Origin: Planctomycetia bacterium
GTDB taxonomy: Bacteria > Planctomycetota > Planctomycetia > Pirellulales > UBA1268
Length of the DNA: 18,384 nucleotides
Assembly (NCBI GenBank): GCA_009926295.1
Contig: RFPF01000030.1
Location: 1-18,384, forward strand
Reading direction: 5' to 3'
Both the position numbers and the translations under genes were made by a program. Each line of letters opens with the position of its first letter. Within the stretch, counting starts at the first letter, position 1. Below the pieces are notes generated by a model that did not search any database, was not told the origin of the DNA, and saw only the letters and a program-made list of their open reading frames with translations. This document shows positions 1-5,844 of this stretch, piece by piece.

Positions 1-47
1 GGGACGAACGCCATGCAGGCGATCAGGAGGCACGAGCGGATTTTCAT
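1..47 (-). CDS. N-terminal fragment of a secreted or lipoprotein-like protein (truncated by window edge)
   Basis: An ATG on the minus strand opens a frame reading MKIRSCLLIACMAFV before the window ends. Two basic residues followed by a hydrophobic run is the start of a signal peptide; the Cys residues at 6 and 11 would also allow a lipoprotein. The fragment lies downstream of the minus-strand peptidyl-prolyl isomerase gene, about 110 bp beyond its stop, so the two could be co-transcribed. No Shine-Dalgarno sequence is obvious before the ATG. Only 15 codons are visible, so function cannot be assigned and the start itself is uncertain. Confidence 0.4.
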   Translation of the reverse strand, partial: MKIRSCLLIACMAFV

Positions 48-156
48 GGCTGCAGCGGCCGGCCGCGGGCGTCCGGAGGTACGGGGGCGGGAAGGGTAGC
101 GAGGACGGGGCCGGGTCACAATCCTGACTTCCCCCTCGTCCAGGGGCGTCATGGCG

Positions 157-1239
157 TCATGGACCGGACGCTTCCGTGACCATCACGCGTCTGCCCGGTC
201 GGTCGCGATCGGAGTCTGAGGCGAAGTGCGTGATCCCCGGCGCGTACCGGACCGGCTCCGCCTCGCGGCCGCGCGTGACGATGTCGCGGATGGCCTGCTG
301 CATCACCAGCTTCTCGAGTTGAGCACGCAGCACGTCGGCGCCGACCGCCCCAGGCCTGAGGTCGGTGACGAGCACGAGATGCACGCCGAACGCCGTCGCG
401 AACGGCTTCGACACCTCGCCCTTGGCGAGCGCGAAAGACTCCCGGGAGAAGTCCTCGTCCATGACACCGTGCCGCGGGAAATATCCGAGGTCGCCCCCCT
501 GCCTGCGGCTCGGCCCCGCCGAGTGCCGCCGGGCCGCCTCCGCGAATCCGAGTTCGCCCTGGAGGATCTCGGTGCGCAGCGTCGCGGCTCGCGTCTGAAG
601 GTCGGCGAGGGCCTCGGCACCGCGGCCTGGATCGGGCCTGAGCACGATGTGGCTGACGCGGATCATCGTGCCGTCGAGTTCGCGGTGGTGCTTCACGTAG
701 GCCGCCTCGAGCGCGGCGCGGGTGACCTGCGGGACGAGCAGCTTGTTGAGACCGATCTCGAGGCGGAGCTGCGAACGCAGCGACGTCTCGTCTCGCCCCG
801 ACTTCGCGAGGAATGCATCCAGCGGGATCTTCCTGTCGGCAAGCTGGCCGCGCATGCGGGTGATGAGCTCCGTCACGTCGTCCTCGTCGACGACGACCCC
901 GCTGGTCTCGATCTCCCTTCGCAGCAACCGCTCGTCGACGAGCTGCTCGATGGTCTCGGCCTCCAGCCGGGCCCGCTGCTCCGGCTCGAGATGCCGCCCC
1001 TGGGCCACGCGGCTCATGGCGGCATCGAGTTCGGTGCGGAAGATCGGCGTGTCTCCGACCTGCGCGGCGACCTCCGCGGGGAGTGCGGTCGGGCCGGCAT
1101 CCGAGCCGCCGGCGGGTCCGCCGGCCTGCAGTGCCATCGCCAGGCACGCCATGGATGCGAGGCGGACGAGTCTCACGGTATGTGCGGGGATCGGCTGGAA
1201 CAAAGTTGCAGGCGGTTGCACGCGACGCTCCCACGCCAT
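157..1239 (-). CDS. Secreted parvulin-type peptidyl-prolyl cis-trans isomerase (PpiC/SurA-like)
   Basis: This is a 360-residue protein with a SurA_N-like helical region (about 50-165) and a C-terminal parvulin (rotamase) domain (about 193-295). The parvulin domain is recognisable from VSHIVLRPDP at its start, the central GGDLGYFPRHGVMDEDFS segment, LAKGEVSKPF and the closing FGVHLVLVTD. Proteins of this build catalyse proline isomerisation and chaperone exported proteins. A hydrophobic stretch, MACLAMALQAGG, near the N-terminus looks like a signal peptide, so the protein probably acts outside the cytoplasmic membrane. The ATG at 1239 gives a long n-region. A GTG at 1176 (VRLVRLASMACLAMAL) would give a more classical signal peptide and is a good alternative start. 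The gene is divergent from the glycosyltransferase gene; the 116-bp gap between them must hold both promoters. Family assignment is firm; the individual substrate is unknown. Confidence 0.88.
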   Translation of the reverse strand: MAWERRVQPPATLFQPIPAHTVRLVRLASMACLAMALQAGGPAGGSDAGPTALPAEVAAQVGDTPIFRTELDAAMSRVAQGRHLEPEQRARLEAETIEQLVDERLLRREIETSGVVVDEDDVTELITRMRGQLADRKIPLDAFLAKSGRDETSLRSQLRLEIGLNKLLVPQVTRAALEAAYVKHHRELDGTMIRVSHIVLRPDPGRGAEALADLQTRAATLRTEILQGELGFAEAARRHSAGPSRRQGGDLGYFPRHGVMDEDFSRESFALAKGEVSKPFATAFGVHLVLVTDLRPGAVGADVLRAQLEKLVMQQAIRDIVTRGREAEPVRYAPGITHFASDSDRDRPGRRVMVTEASGP

Positions 1240-1344
1240 CCTACGCCGGGCACGCTGCCGCCGACAGCCTGGCGGCCGATCCTGGCACGGTTCGCCTTCC
1301 CCGGCCACAATACCCGCCATGCGGCCCCGGGATGCGGGCGGCAC

Positions 1345-1348
1345 GGAG
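1345..1348 (+). promoter_or_regulatory. Ribosome binding site (GGAG) supporting a TTG start
   Basis: GGAG lies 7 nt before the TTG at 1356. The ATG at 1332 in the same frame has no comparable motif. The TTG also begins directly at the first beta-strand of the glycosyltransferase fold, which favours it as the real start. Confidence 0.45.
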
Positions 1349-1355
1349 CCACACC

Positions 1356-2471
1356 TTGGCCCACATCGCAATCAGCCTGTGCGGAGAGGGCCGCGGCCAT
1401 GCGACCCGGATCGCCACGCTCGCCGAGCGGCTTCGGGATCGGCATTCGCTGCTCATCTTCACGTCCGCCGACGCCTTCGAATTCCTGGGGCGGCGTTTCG
1501 GCTCGGACGACCGGGTCCGCGTCGTCGAGATCCCCGGCATCGTCTTCCAGTACACGGGCGGGCGGCTCGACATCACCCGTTCGATCGCCACCGGACTCGA
1601 GTACCAGGCGCGGCGACTCGGGCCGCTCGTCGATCTCATGCTCCGCGAACTCGACGCGTTCGGCGCGGAACTCGCGGTCACCGACTTCGAGCCGGCCCTG
1701 CCCCGGGCCGCGGCCCGCCTGGGCATCCCCCTTGTGAGCGTCGATCACCAGCACTTTCTGCTGGCCTACGACCTCTCGACGCTGCCCTGGTGGCTCCAGT
1801 GGCAGGCCTGGTTGATGAGCCACGCGGTCTGGATGTACGTCACCGAGACCGCCGACACGGTCGTCTCGGCGTTCTTTCGGCCGCCACTGAAGCGTGGGTG
1901 GGAGCATGTCGTGCAGGTGGGACCGCTCCTGCGTCGCGAGGTGGCCGGGGCGGCGCCGCACCACGGCGGCTTCGTGCTCAGTTACCTGCGGCGGCACACC
2001 CCGTTCACGGCGCTGGCCGCGCTCGCCGACTGCGGCCTGCCTGTGCGGGTGTATGGGCTCGGGGAGCGGGAGCCCGTGGGCCCGGTCTCGTTCCACGCGA
2101 TCGACGAGCGCCGGTTCATCGACGACCTCGCCGGCTGCCGCTGCCTCGTCTCCGCCGCCGGCAACCAGCTGATCGGCGAGGCGATGCATCTCGGCAAGCC
2201 GATGCTGCTGCTTCCGGAGCGCGCGCACGCCGAGCAGTTGATGAACAGCCACTTTCTCGCCGGGATGGGCTGCGGGGACTTCACGCTGCTCGAGCAGGTC
2301 ACGTCGGGGCACGTGCGCCGTTTCCTCGACCGGCTCCAGGGCTTCCGGCCGGCGCTCGAGGCGGTCGCCGGCCGGATCGACGGCACGAACGACGTGGTGC
2401 GCGTCATCGAGCATCGGTTGACGGCGGCCCGGAGCGAACAGGCCTCAGATGCAGTAGGATCGCCGGGATGA
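1356..2471 (+). CDS. GT-B-fold glycosyltransferase of the MJ1255 / UDP-glycosyltransferase-like family
   Basis: The protein of about 371 residues has the two Rossmann-like halves of a GT-B glycosyltransferase. It opens with AHIAISLCGEGRGHATR (residues 2-18), the glycine-rich loop typical of MJ1255-like and MurG-like enzymes. Near the C-terminus is a donor-binding region, SAAGNQLIGEAMHLGKPML (from residue 266, Glu275), followed by LLPERAHAEQLMN, resembling the nucleotide-sugar-binding loop of GT1/GT28 enzymes. It probably transfers a sugar to a cell-envelope or lipid acceptor; donor and acceptor cannot be read from sequence. I chose the TTG at 1356 because of its ribosome binding site; the ATG at 1332 would add eight residues. 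The 3' end overlaps the convergent rdgB gene by 68 bp. Confidence 0.82.
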   Translation: MAHIAISLCGEGRGHATRIATLAERLRDRHSLLIFTSADAFEFLGRRFGSDDRVRVVEIPGIVFQYTGGRLDITRSIATGLEYQARRLGPLVDLMLRELDAFGAELAVTDFEPALPRAAARLGIPLVSVDHQHFLLAYDLSTLPWWLQWQAWLMSHAVWMYVTETADTVVSAFFRPPLKRGWEHVVQVGPLLRREVAGAAPHHGGFVLSYLRRHTPFTALAALADCGLPVRVYGLGEREPVGPVSFHAIDERRFIDDLAGCRCLVSAAGNQLIGEAMHLGKPMLLLPERAHAEQLMNSHFLAGMGCGDFTLLEQVTSGHVRRFLDRLQGFRPALEAVAGRIDGTNDVVRVIEHRLTAARSEQASDAVGSPG

Positions 2472-3051
2472 TCGCCCTCAGAGCGCGTGCCCGGTGGCTG
2501 ATCACGGCCTTCACGCAGGGCGCGAGTTCGCCGAACGTGCGGTGGTATTCGGGAACGACGAAGAGCGGGTCGTAGCCGAAGCCGCCGGCACCGCTCGGCG
2601 CGACGGCGATCCGGCCGGCGCAGGTGCCCGCGGATGTGGCGACGATCGAGCCCGAGGAATCGGCGAGGGCGGCGTGGCAGGCATAGTGGGCGTTCCGGTC
2701 GGCCGCGCGGTGGCCCGCGAGCCGCTCCAGCAGCAGCGAGTTGTTGCTCGCGTCGTTCGCCGCGGGGCCTGAGAAACGGGCCGAGTAGACACCGGGCGAG
2801 CCGCCGAGCGCGTCGACCACGAGGCCGCTGTCTTCCGCCAGCACCCAGTCGCCGATGGCGCGGGCCTGTGTGCTGGCCTTGAGCGCCGCGTTCTCGGCGA
2901 ACGATGTGCCCGTTTCCTCGACCACCACCGCGCCGGGCTCGCCGGCGAGCGAGCGGCAGTTGATTCCCAGCGGTTCGAGCAGCTCCGCGAGTTCGCGGAG
3001 CTTGCCCCCGTTGGTCGTGCCGAGCACGAGTGTCGGCCGGCCGTCGTCCAT
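2404..3051 (-). CDS. rdgB: RdgB/HAM1-family non-canonical purine NTP pyrophosphatase
   Basis: The enzyme hydrolyses dITP, ITP and XTP to monophosphates and so keeps deaminated purines out of DNA and RNA. The 215-residue protein has the usual family length and motifs: TLVLGTTNGGKLREL at the N-terminus (substrate loop), TSFAENAALKA, LAEDSGLVVDALGGSPGVYS with the catalytic acidic residues, GGFGYDPLFVVPE, and SHRARAL near the C-terminus. The ATG at 3051 overlaps the stop of the upstream SPOR-like gene in a TGATG arrangement, a strong sign of translational coupling. The family core ends near SHRARAL. The remaining residues to the TGA at 2404 run across the tail of the convergent glycosyltransferase gene. 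Confidence 0.93.
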   Translation of the reverse strand: MDDGRPTLVLGTTNGGKLRELAELLEPLGINCRSLAGEPGAVVVEETGTSFAENAALKASTQARAIGDWVLAEDSGLVVDALGGSPGVYSARFSGPAANDASNNSLLLERLAGHRAADRNAHYACHAALADSSGSIVATSAGTCAGRIAVAPSGAGGFGYDPLFVVPEYHRTFGELAPCVKAVISHRARALRAIIPAILLHLRPVRSGPPSTDAR

Positions 3052-4136
3052 CACCGCCAGCCGCGCGGTGCCCGCGGCACGTCGATCGGCCGCGGCTTCA
3101 CGTCGAGCAGCACGCCCTCGATCGACCGCGGCACCACCGTGCCGACGGCGAGTTTGTCGGGATCCGGGCCGAGTTCCCGGACGATCCGAGCCACTTCGGG
3201 ATGCACCACCGACGCTCCGCCGGCCTGGGGAACGGCCAGCTGGTCGATGCAGCCCACGCACACGATGCTGGACTCGCGGTCGTGAAACTCCCACGCCTGC
3301 CAGCCCGACCTTCGCAGGGCCTCGGTGAGCCGGTGCGCCTTGTCAGCCGCCTCCACGAGGCGGCTTTCGAGCTTCACCTCGTCCTCGCCGGAGGCGATCG
3401 CCTTCTGGTCGAACGTGCCCGCCCCCGTGAAGGTGGCGACGCGGACGCTGTACCGTCCCGGGCAGTCGAGCAGGCTGTGCGTCACGTCGGAGTTCATCTC
3501 AACGACGAACTTGTCGACCTCCTGACGTGAGAAGTAGTCCTCCGGAAGGAGCGGATTTGGGATCACGAAGGCGAGGTGCATCGGGCCCTTGGCCGAGTTC
3601 CTGTCGAGGCCGATCATCTTGCGGAAGTCGGAGAACGAACGGCTCTTGCCCGCGTCGCCCGCGAGCGCCTTGGGATGAAGGCCCTTGATCGTGCCCAGCA
3701 TCTTCTGGCCACGCTGGTCGTCGAAGGAGGCGAAGTCACCGACGAGCACCGCGACCTCGACCACCTCGGCGGCGTTGGCGTAGCGCATCTTCTTCGGCGT
3801 GCCGTCGGGGTTCAGCCCCAGCCCCTGCTGCTGCCCGGTGTAGTCGAACGCCTTTTCGTGCGTGTAGGCGCGGAGCTTGTGGTCGCGGCGGAGTTCCTGG
3901 ACCAGCCGGCGAGCGTCCTCTCGGGCGCCCTCGCCGCGGAACGTCGCCGCCAGCACGAGCCACGGGCCGTCCTTCTCGGCGAGCGGGAACATTTCCTGTG
4001 CCGGCACCTCCGCGGGGGCGAACCAGGACGTCGGCAGCCAGCCGCCCTGGGCGTGCGCTTCGAGGGCGATCCCGATCCAGGCGAGCACGAAGACGAGCGT
4101 CGAACCTACGACGCGCAGGCGGCGGGCGGCGGTCAC
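3051..4136 (-). CDS. Secreted protein with two SPOR-like modules, function unknown
   Basis: This is a 361-residue exported protein. The GTG start at 4136 is chosen because GGAGGAG lies 8 nt upstream and because it yields a textbook signal peptide: MTAARRLRV, a hydrophobic core, then AHA at residues 27-29 followed by QGG. Two regions resemble the beta-alpha-beta pattern of SPOR domains. The first is around 57-105 (GPWLVLAATF, then a helix containing ARRLVQELRRDHKLRAYTH). The second is around 225-300 (GRYSVRVATFTG, then KAHRLTEALRRSGWQAWEF and SSIVCVG). SPOR domains bind denuded peptidoglycan glycan strands in other bacteria, so a periplasmic cell-wall role is possible; this is inference, since the similarity is judged by eye. 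No enzymatic motif is seen. It is first in a coupled pair with rdgB, an unrelated function. Confidence 0.75.
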   Translation of the reverse strand: MTAARRLRVVGSTLVFVLAWIGIALEAHAQGGWLPTSWFAPAEVPAQEMFPLAEKDGPWLVLAATFRGEGAREDARRLVQELRRDHKLRAYTHEKAFDYTGQQQGLGLNPDGTPKKMRYANAAEVVEVAVLVGDFASFDDQRGQKMLGTIKGLHPKALAGDAGKSRSFSDFRKMIGLDRNSAKGPMHLAFVIPNPLLPEDYFSRQEVDKFVVEMNSDVTHSLLDCPGRYSVRVATFTGAGTFDQKAIASGEDEVKLESRLVEAADKAHRLTEALRRSGWQAWEFHDRESSIVCVGCIDQLAVPQAGGASVVHPEVARIVRELGPDPDKLAVGTVVPRSIEGVLLDVKPRPIDVPRAPRGWR

Positions 4137-4144
4137 GGGGCGGA

Positions 4145-4151
4145 CTCCTCC
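4145..4151 (-). promoter_or_regulatory. Strong Shine-Dalgarno (GGAGGAG) for the SPOR-like gene
   Basis: GGAGGAG on the minus strand sits 8 nt before the GTG at 4136. It decides that start over longer in-frame readings beginning further upstream. Confidence 0.65.
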
Positions 4152-4244
4152 TCGGCCGGGCGAACGGTGGGACGATGCGGGCGACGATGCCGGACGAGAC
4201 ATTCTCCGGACGTTAGCACCCGCCGACGATCGGCACCAGACCAA

Positions 4245-4272
4245 TTGCCCCTCTGGGAAAGTGGTGAAGAAT
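4245..4272 (+). promoter_or_regulatory. Possible sigma-70-type promoter for the small membrane protein gene
   Basis: TTGCCC (4245-4250) and AAGAAT (4267-4272) are separated by 16 bp. Each matches the TTGACA/TATAAT consensus at four of six positions. The site lies about 50 bp before the ATG at 4322 in an AT-richer part of the intergenic region. This is a pattern match only. Confidence 0.25.
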
Positions 4273-4321
4273 GGGGGGATGGCGTAATGCACCACCCTTG
4301 CTCGCGACCGGAAAAGGAACC

Positions 4322-4759
4322 ATGCCGACGGGTCGTCTCAAAAGCTTGACGGTCGCGCAGGCCGTCGTCGCGGCGGTGTGGATCTGCGCGATCGCCCTGC
4401 CCCCGGCTGCCCTCCTCGGGATGCGATCGGCGTGGCTGGCGGAGCTCGAGACCCCCGAGGCGCAGGCCCGGTGGGACGAGTTCCGCGAGGCGATGCGCGA
4501 AGAGACTGGCACGCGAGGTCCGGTTCAACGCAAGGTGCCCAAGAGCGTGGAGCCGCCGCTGAGGTTGTGGCTCCGCGACTACGTCTGGCTCGCGATTGCG
4601 GCGTGGCTCGTGCTCGGTGGCACGCTCGGTTCGTTCACCGCCCTGCTCGCCCTCGGCGCGGTCACCGCGGGCGTCTCACCGGCCGAGGATCAGCCGCGCC
4701 GTGATCGCGACCACGAAGAACAGCACGAGCGTGATGCCGAGGACGCCGAGCAGGGATGA
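4322..4759 (+). CDS. Small two-helix membrane protein, function unknown
   Basis: This 145-residue protein has two predicted membrane helices. The first is at about 9-33 (AVVAAVWICAIALPPAALLG) and the second at about 87-115 (YVWLAIAAWLVLGGTLGS and onward). Between them is a charged loop containing ELETPEAQARWDEFREAMRE. The ATG at 4322 is preceded by AAGGA 4 nt upstream. The last 28 residues are almost entirely charged (RRDRDHEEQHERDAEDAE) and lie antisense to a hydrophobic ORF on the minus strand. The body of the gene (to about 4680) has GC-rich third positions and looks genuinely coding, whereas the tail does not, so it may be unconstrained read-out to the next stop. I recognise no family. 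Confidence 0.6.
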   Translation: MPTGRLKSLTVAQAVVAAVWICAIALPPAALLGMRSAWLAELETPEAQARWDEFREAMREETGTRGPVQRKVPKSVEPPLRLWLRDYVWLAIAAWLVLGGTLGSFTALLALGAVTAGVSPAEDQPRRDRDHEEQHERDAEDAEQG

Positions 4760-4837
4760 CACGGGGAAGACCTGTGCGATGGCCGCGGGGAAACCGGAAC
4801 CGGCGGCGATGGTACGCAGGTCCGGGGCGGCCAACAA
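4676..4837 (-). CDS. Putative small single-pass membrane protein
   Basis: A minus-strand frame encodes up to 53 residues ending in a hydrophobic helix (LGVLGITLVLFFVVAITA) followed by a basic tail RLILGR. Of the last 31 codons, 30 end in G or C, whereas the overlapping plus-strand tail shows no such bias, so this strand looks like the coding one here. No ATG exists in the frame; the TTG at 4837 is a guess and the motif before it is weak. The ORF is in the same reading frame as the HTH gene, starting 27 nt after that gene's TGA, so it could be a downstream operon member. A C-terminal extension reached by stop readthrough is less likely. It overlaps the 3' end of the convergent membrane-protein gene by 84 bp. 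Confidence 0.4.
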   Translation of the reverse strand: MLAAPDLRTIAAGSGFPAAIAQVFPVSSLLGVLGITLVLFFVVAITARLILGR

Positions 4838-4864
4838 GACTGGTCCGCCCGCACGCCGGGTCGG

Positions 4865-5476
4865 TCAGCGGCCCGCCGCCCGGCGGAAGACGTCCTCGGG
4901 CACGGCAGCGAGGGCCGTCCTTCCGAGATCGTCGAGCGTCCGCCGCTGCCCCACCGTGTTCCACGGCGTGACGTCGGCGAGTTCGGGCATGATCTCGAGG
5001 ATCTGGTTGACGAGCATTTCGACCAGCCGCCCCGTGGCCGTGCCGCAGGTGCGTTCGCGGAGCGCGGCAGCGGTCTTCATCAACTTCACCATCCGCGACC
5101 TCTCCAGGACGGGCCCCGACAACTGGCCGTCCGCCTCGACGAGCAGTTCGGCGATGGGCACCTCCAGGACTTCCTGCCAGAGCATCACGTCGGAGATCCG
5201 CAGGTCGCAATCGGGCTGCTCCTGCCGACGAACGACGGAGATTTCGATGCCGAGCCGGCGGGCGACGTTCCGCAGCGTCACACCCTGCCGCTGCCGCACC
5301 TCGGAGATCCTGTGCAGCCGCTTCTGGCCGCCGCGACGGAATCCGTCCTCGGATCCGGGCCGTCCCGATTCGCGGGCCGCGCGGGCCGCGTCGGAGTGCT
5401 CGCTGTCGGCGACGGCGAAGGGATCGTGGTCCTCGAAGTCGTCGTCGCAGGCGGTGTTGAAGTCGACGGTGGCCAT
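4865..5476 (-). CDS. HTH (XRE-like) domain protein, putative regulator
   Basis: The 203-residue protein has an acidic N-terminal segment (ACDDDFEDHDPF, residues 9-20) and a helix-turn-helix-like region at about 54-108 that includes RISEVRQRQGVTLRNVARRLG. The C-terminal part is helical: LSGPVLERSRMVKLMKTAAA, RLVEMLVNQILEIMPELADVTPW and a final TLDDLGRTALAAVPED. The order of helix, VTLRNVARRLG and a WQEVLEVP segment resembles XRE-type DNA-binding domains. I associate proteins of this build with planctomycetes, but no target is known to me. The ATG at 5476 is fixed by a consensus AAGGAGGA 6 nt upstream. A long intergenic region rich in dyads lies directly upstream and is the natural place for autoregulation. 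Confidence 0.75.
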   Translation of the reverse strand: MATVDFNTACDDDFEDHDPFAVADSEHSDAARAARESGRPGSEDGFRRGGQKRLHRISEVRQRQGVTLRNVARRLGIEISVVRRQEQPDCDLRISDVMLWQEVLEVPIAELLVEADGQLSGPVLERSRMVKLMKTAAALRERTCGTATGRLVEMLVNQILEIMPELADVTPWNTVGQRRTLDDLGRTALAAVPEDVFRRAAGR

Positions 5477-5482
5477 GGGACG

Positions 5483-5490
5483 TCCTCCTT
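5483..5490 (-). promoter_or_regulatory. Consensus Shine-Dalgarno (AAGGAGGA) of the HTH gene
   Basis: A perfect anti-SD match stands 6 nt before the ATG at 5476. It excludes the longer in-frame reading that starts near 5650. Confidence 0.75.
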
Positions 5491-5648
5491 GTTCCGGTTC
5501 GTGCCACGTGCGCACTGTGGGCGCCTCGGGACACGACGGATTACGAGCGAAAGAAACGGAAAACCCGTGTTTTGATCGGCTCGCCAGGTCCGAACACGGC
5601 CTTGCCTGCGTGTCCGGCTGGACAAGCCTACCGCGACCGGCAAGCCCC

Positions 5649-5666
5649 ATCGCACGTTCGTGTGAT
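5649..5666. promoter_or_regulatory. Candidate operator: 18-bp dyad ATCGCAC-GTTC-GTGTGAT
   Basis: Two 7-bp half-sites match with one G-T wobble around a 4-bp centre. It lies about 175 bp upstream of the HTH gene and 180 bp upstream of the YgfZ-Nudix gene. Operator function for the neighbouring HTH protein is an inference from position and symmetry only. Confidence 0.3.
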
Positions 5667-5741
5667 CGGCCCTGCCTGTCGCGGCCGCGGTCATCGCGGT
5701 GAGAGATGTACGCAGGTCGGCGTCCCGGCGTTCGCCGTGTT

Positions 5742-5782
5742 CGAAAAAAATTTTTCGGAGCGGGGCCCGGGAGTGCCGGGCC
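5742..5782. repeat. A-tract palindrome followed by a 7-bp GC hairpin
   Basis: CGAAAAA-AA-TTTTTCG (5742-5757) is followed 6 nt later by a perfect GGCCCGG/CCGGGCC stem with loop GAGTG (5764-5782). On the plus strand the T-run precedes the stem, so this is not an intrinsic terminator in that direction. On the minus strand the T-run is about 13 nt past the stem, too far for a standard terminator, and no minus-strand gene reads into it. Bent DNA at a promoter, or a 5'-leader hairpin of the downstream gene, fits better. Confidence 0.45.
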
Positions 5783-5844
5783 GTGGTCTCTGGTAGCCTG
5801 ACGCGGGACACCTGGAACGCGGAGGCGTCTCTGACGCGAAACCC

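Larger units (their letters stand above)
5477..5844. other. 368-bp divergent intergenic region with a series of dyads
   Basis: There is no credible gene, tRNA or rRNA here. It separates the HTH gene (minus) from the YgfZ-Nudix fusion (plus). Visible structures, in order: AAAAC/GTTTT at 5560-5573 with a 4-nt loop; TGTCC/GGACA at 5611-5624; ATCGCAC/GTGTGAT at 5649-5666 with loop GTTC and one wobble; an A7T5 tract inside CGAAAAA/TTTTTCG at 5742-5757; and GGCCCGG/CCGGGCC at 5764-5782 with a 5-nt loop. Neither direction has a convincing -35/-10 pair. The 5742-5757 tract stands out as an AT island in GC-rich DNA. Confidence 0.6.

Noticed and set aside
132..146. Hairpin CCCCT-GGACG-AGGGG just after the isomerase stop (minus strand)
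   Set aside because: The stem is only 5 bp and no T-run follows it on the minus strand, so it does not meet the standard for an intrinsic terminator.
1283..1297. TGGCACG resembling a sigma-54 -24 element upstream of the glycosyltransferase
   Set aside because: The required GC at -12 is displaced by two bases, so the spacing is wrong.
226..2575. Long plus-strand open frames across the isomerase and glycosyltransferase genes
   Set aside because: Their products are Arg/Pro/Ser-rich and have no recognisable domain; they are antisense or off-frame readings produced by high GC content over genes with clear family motifs.
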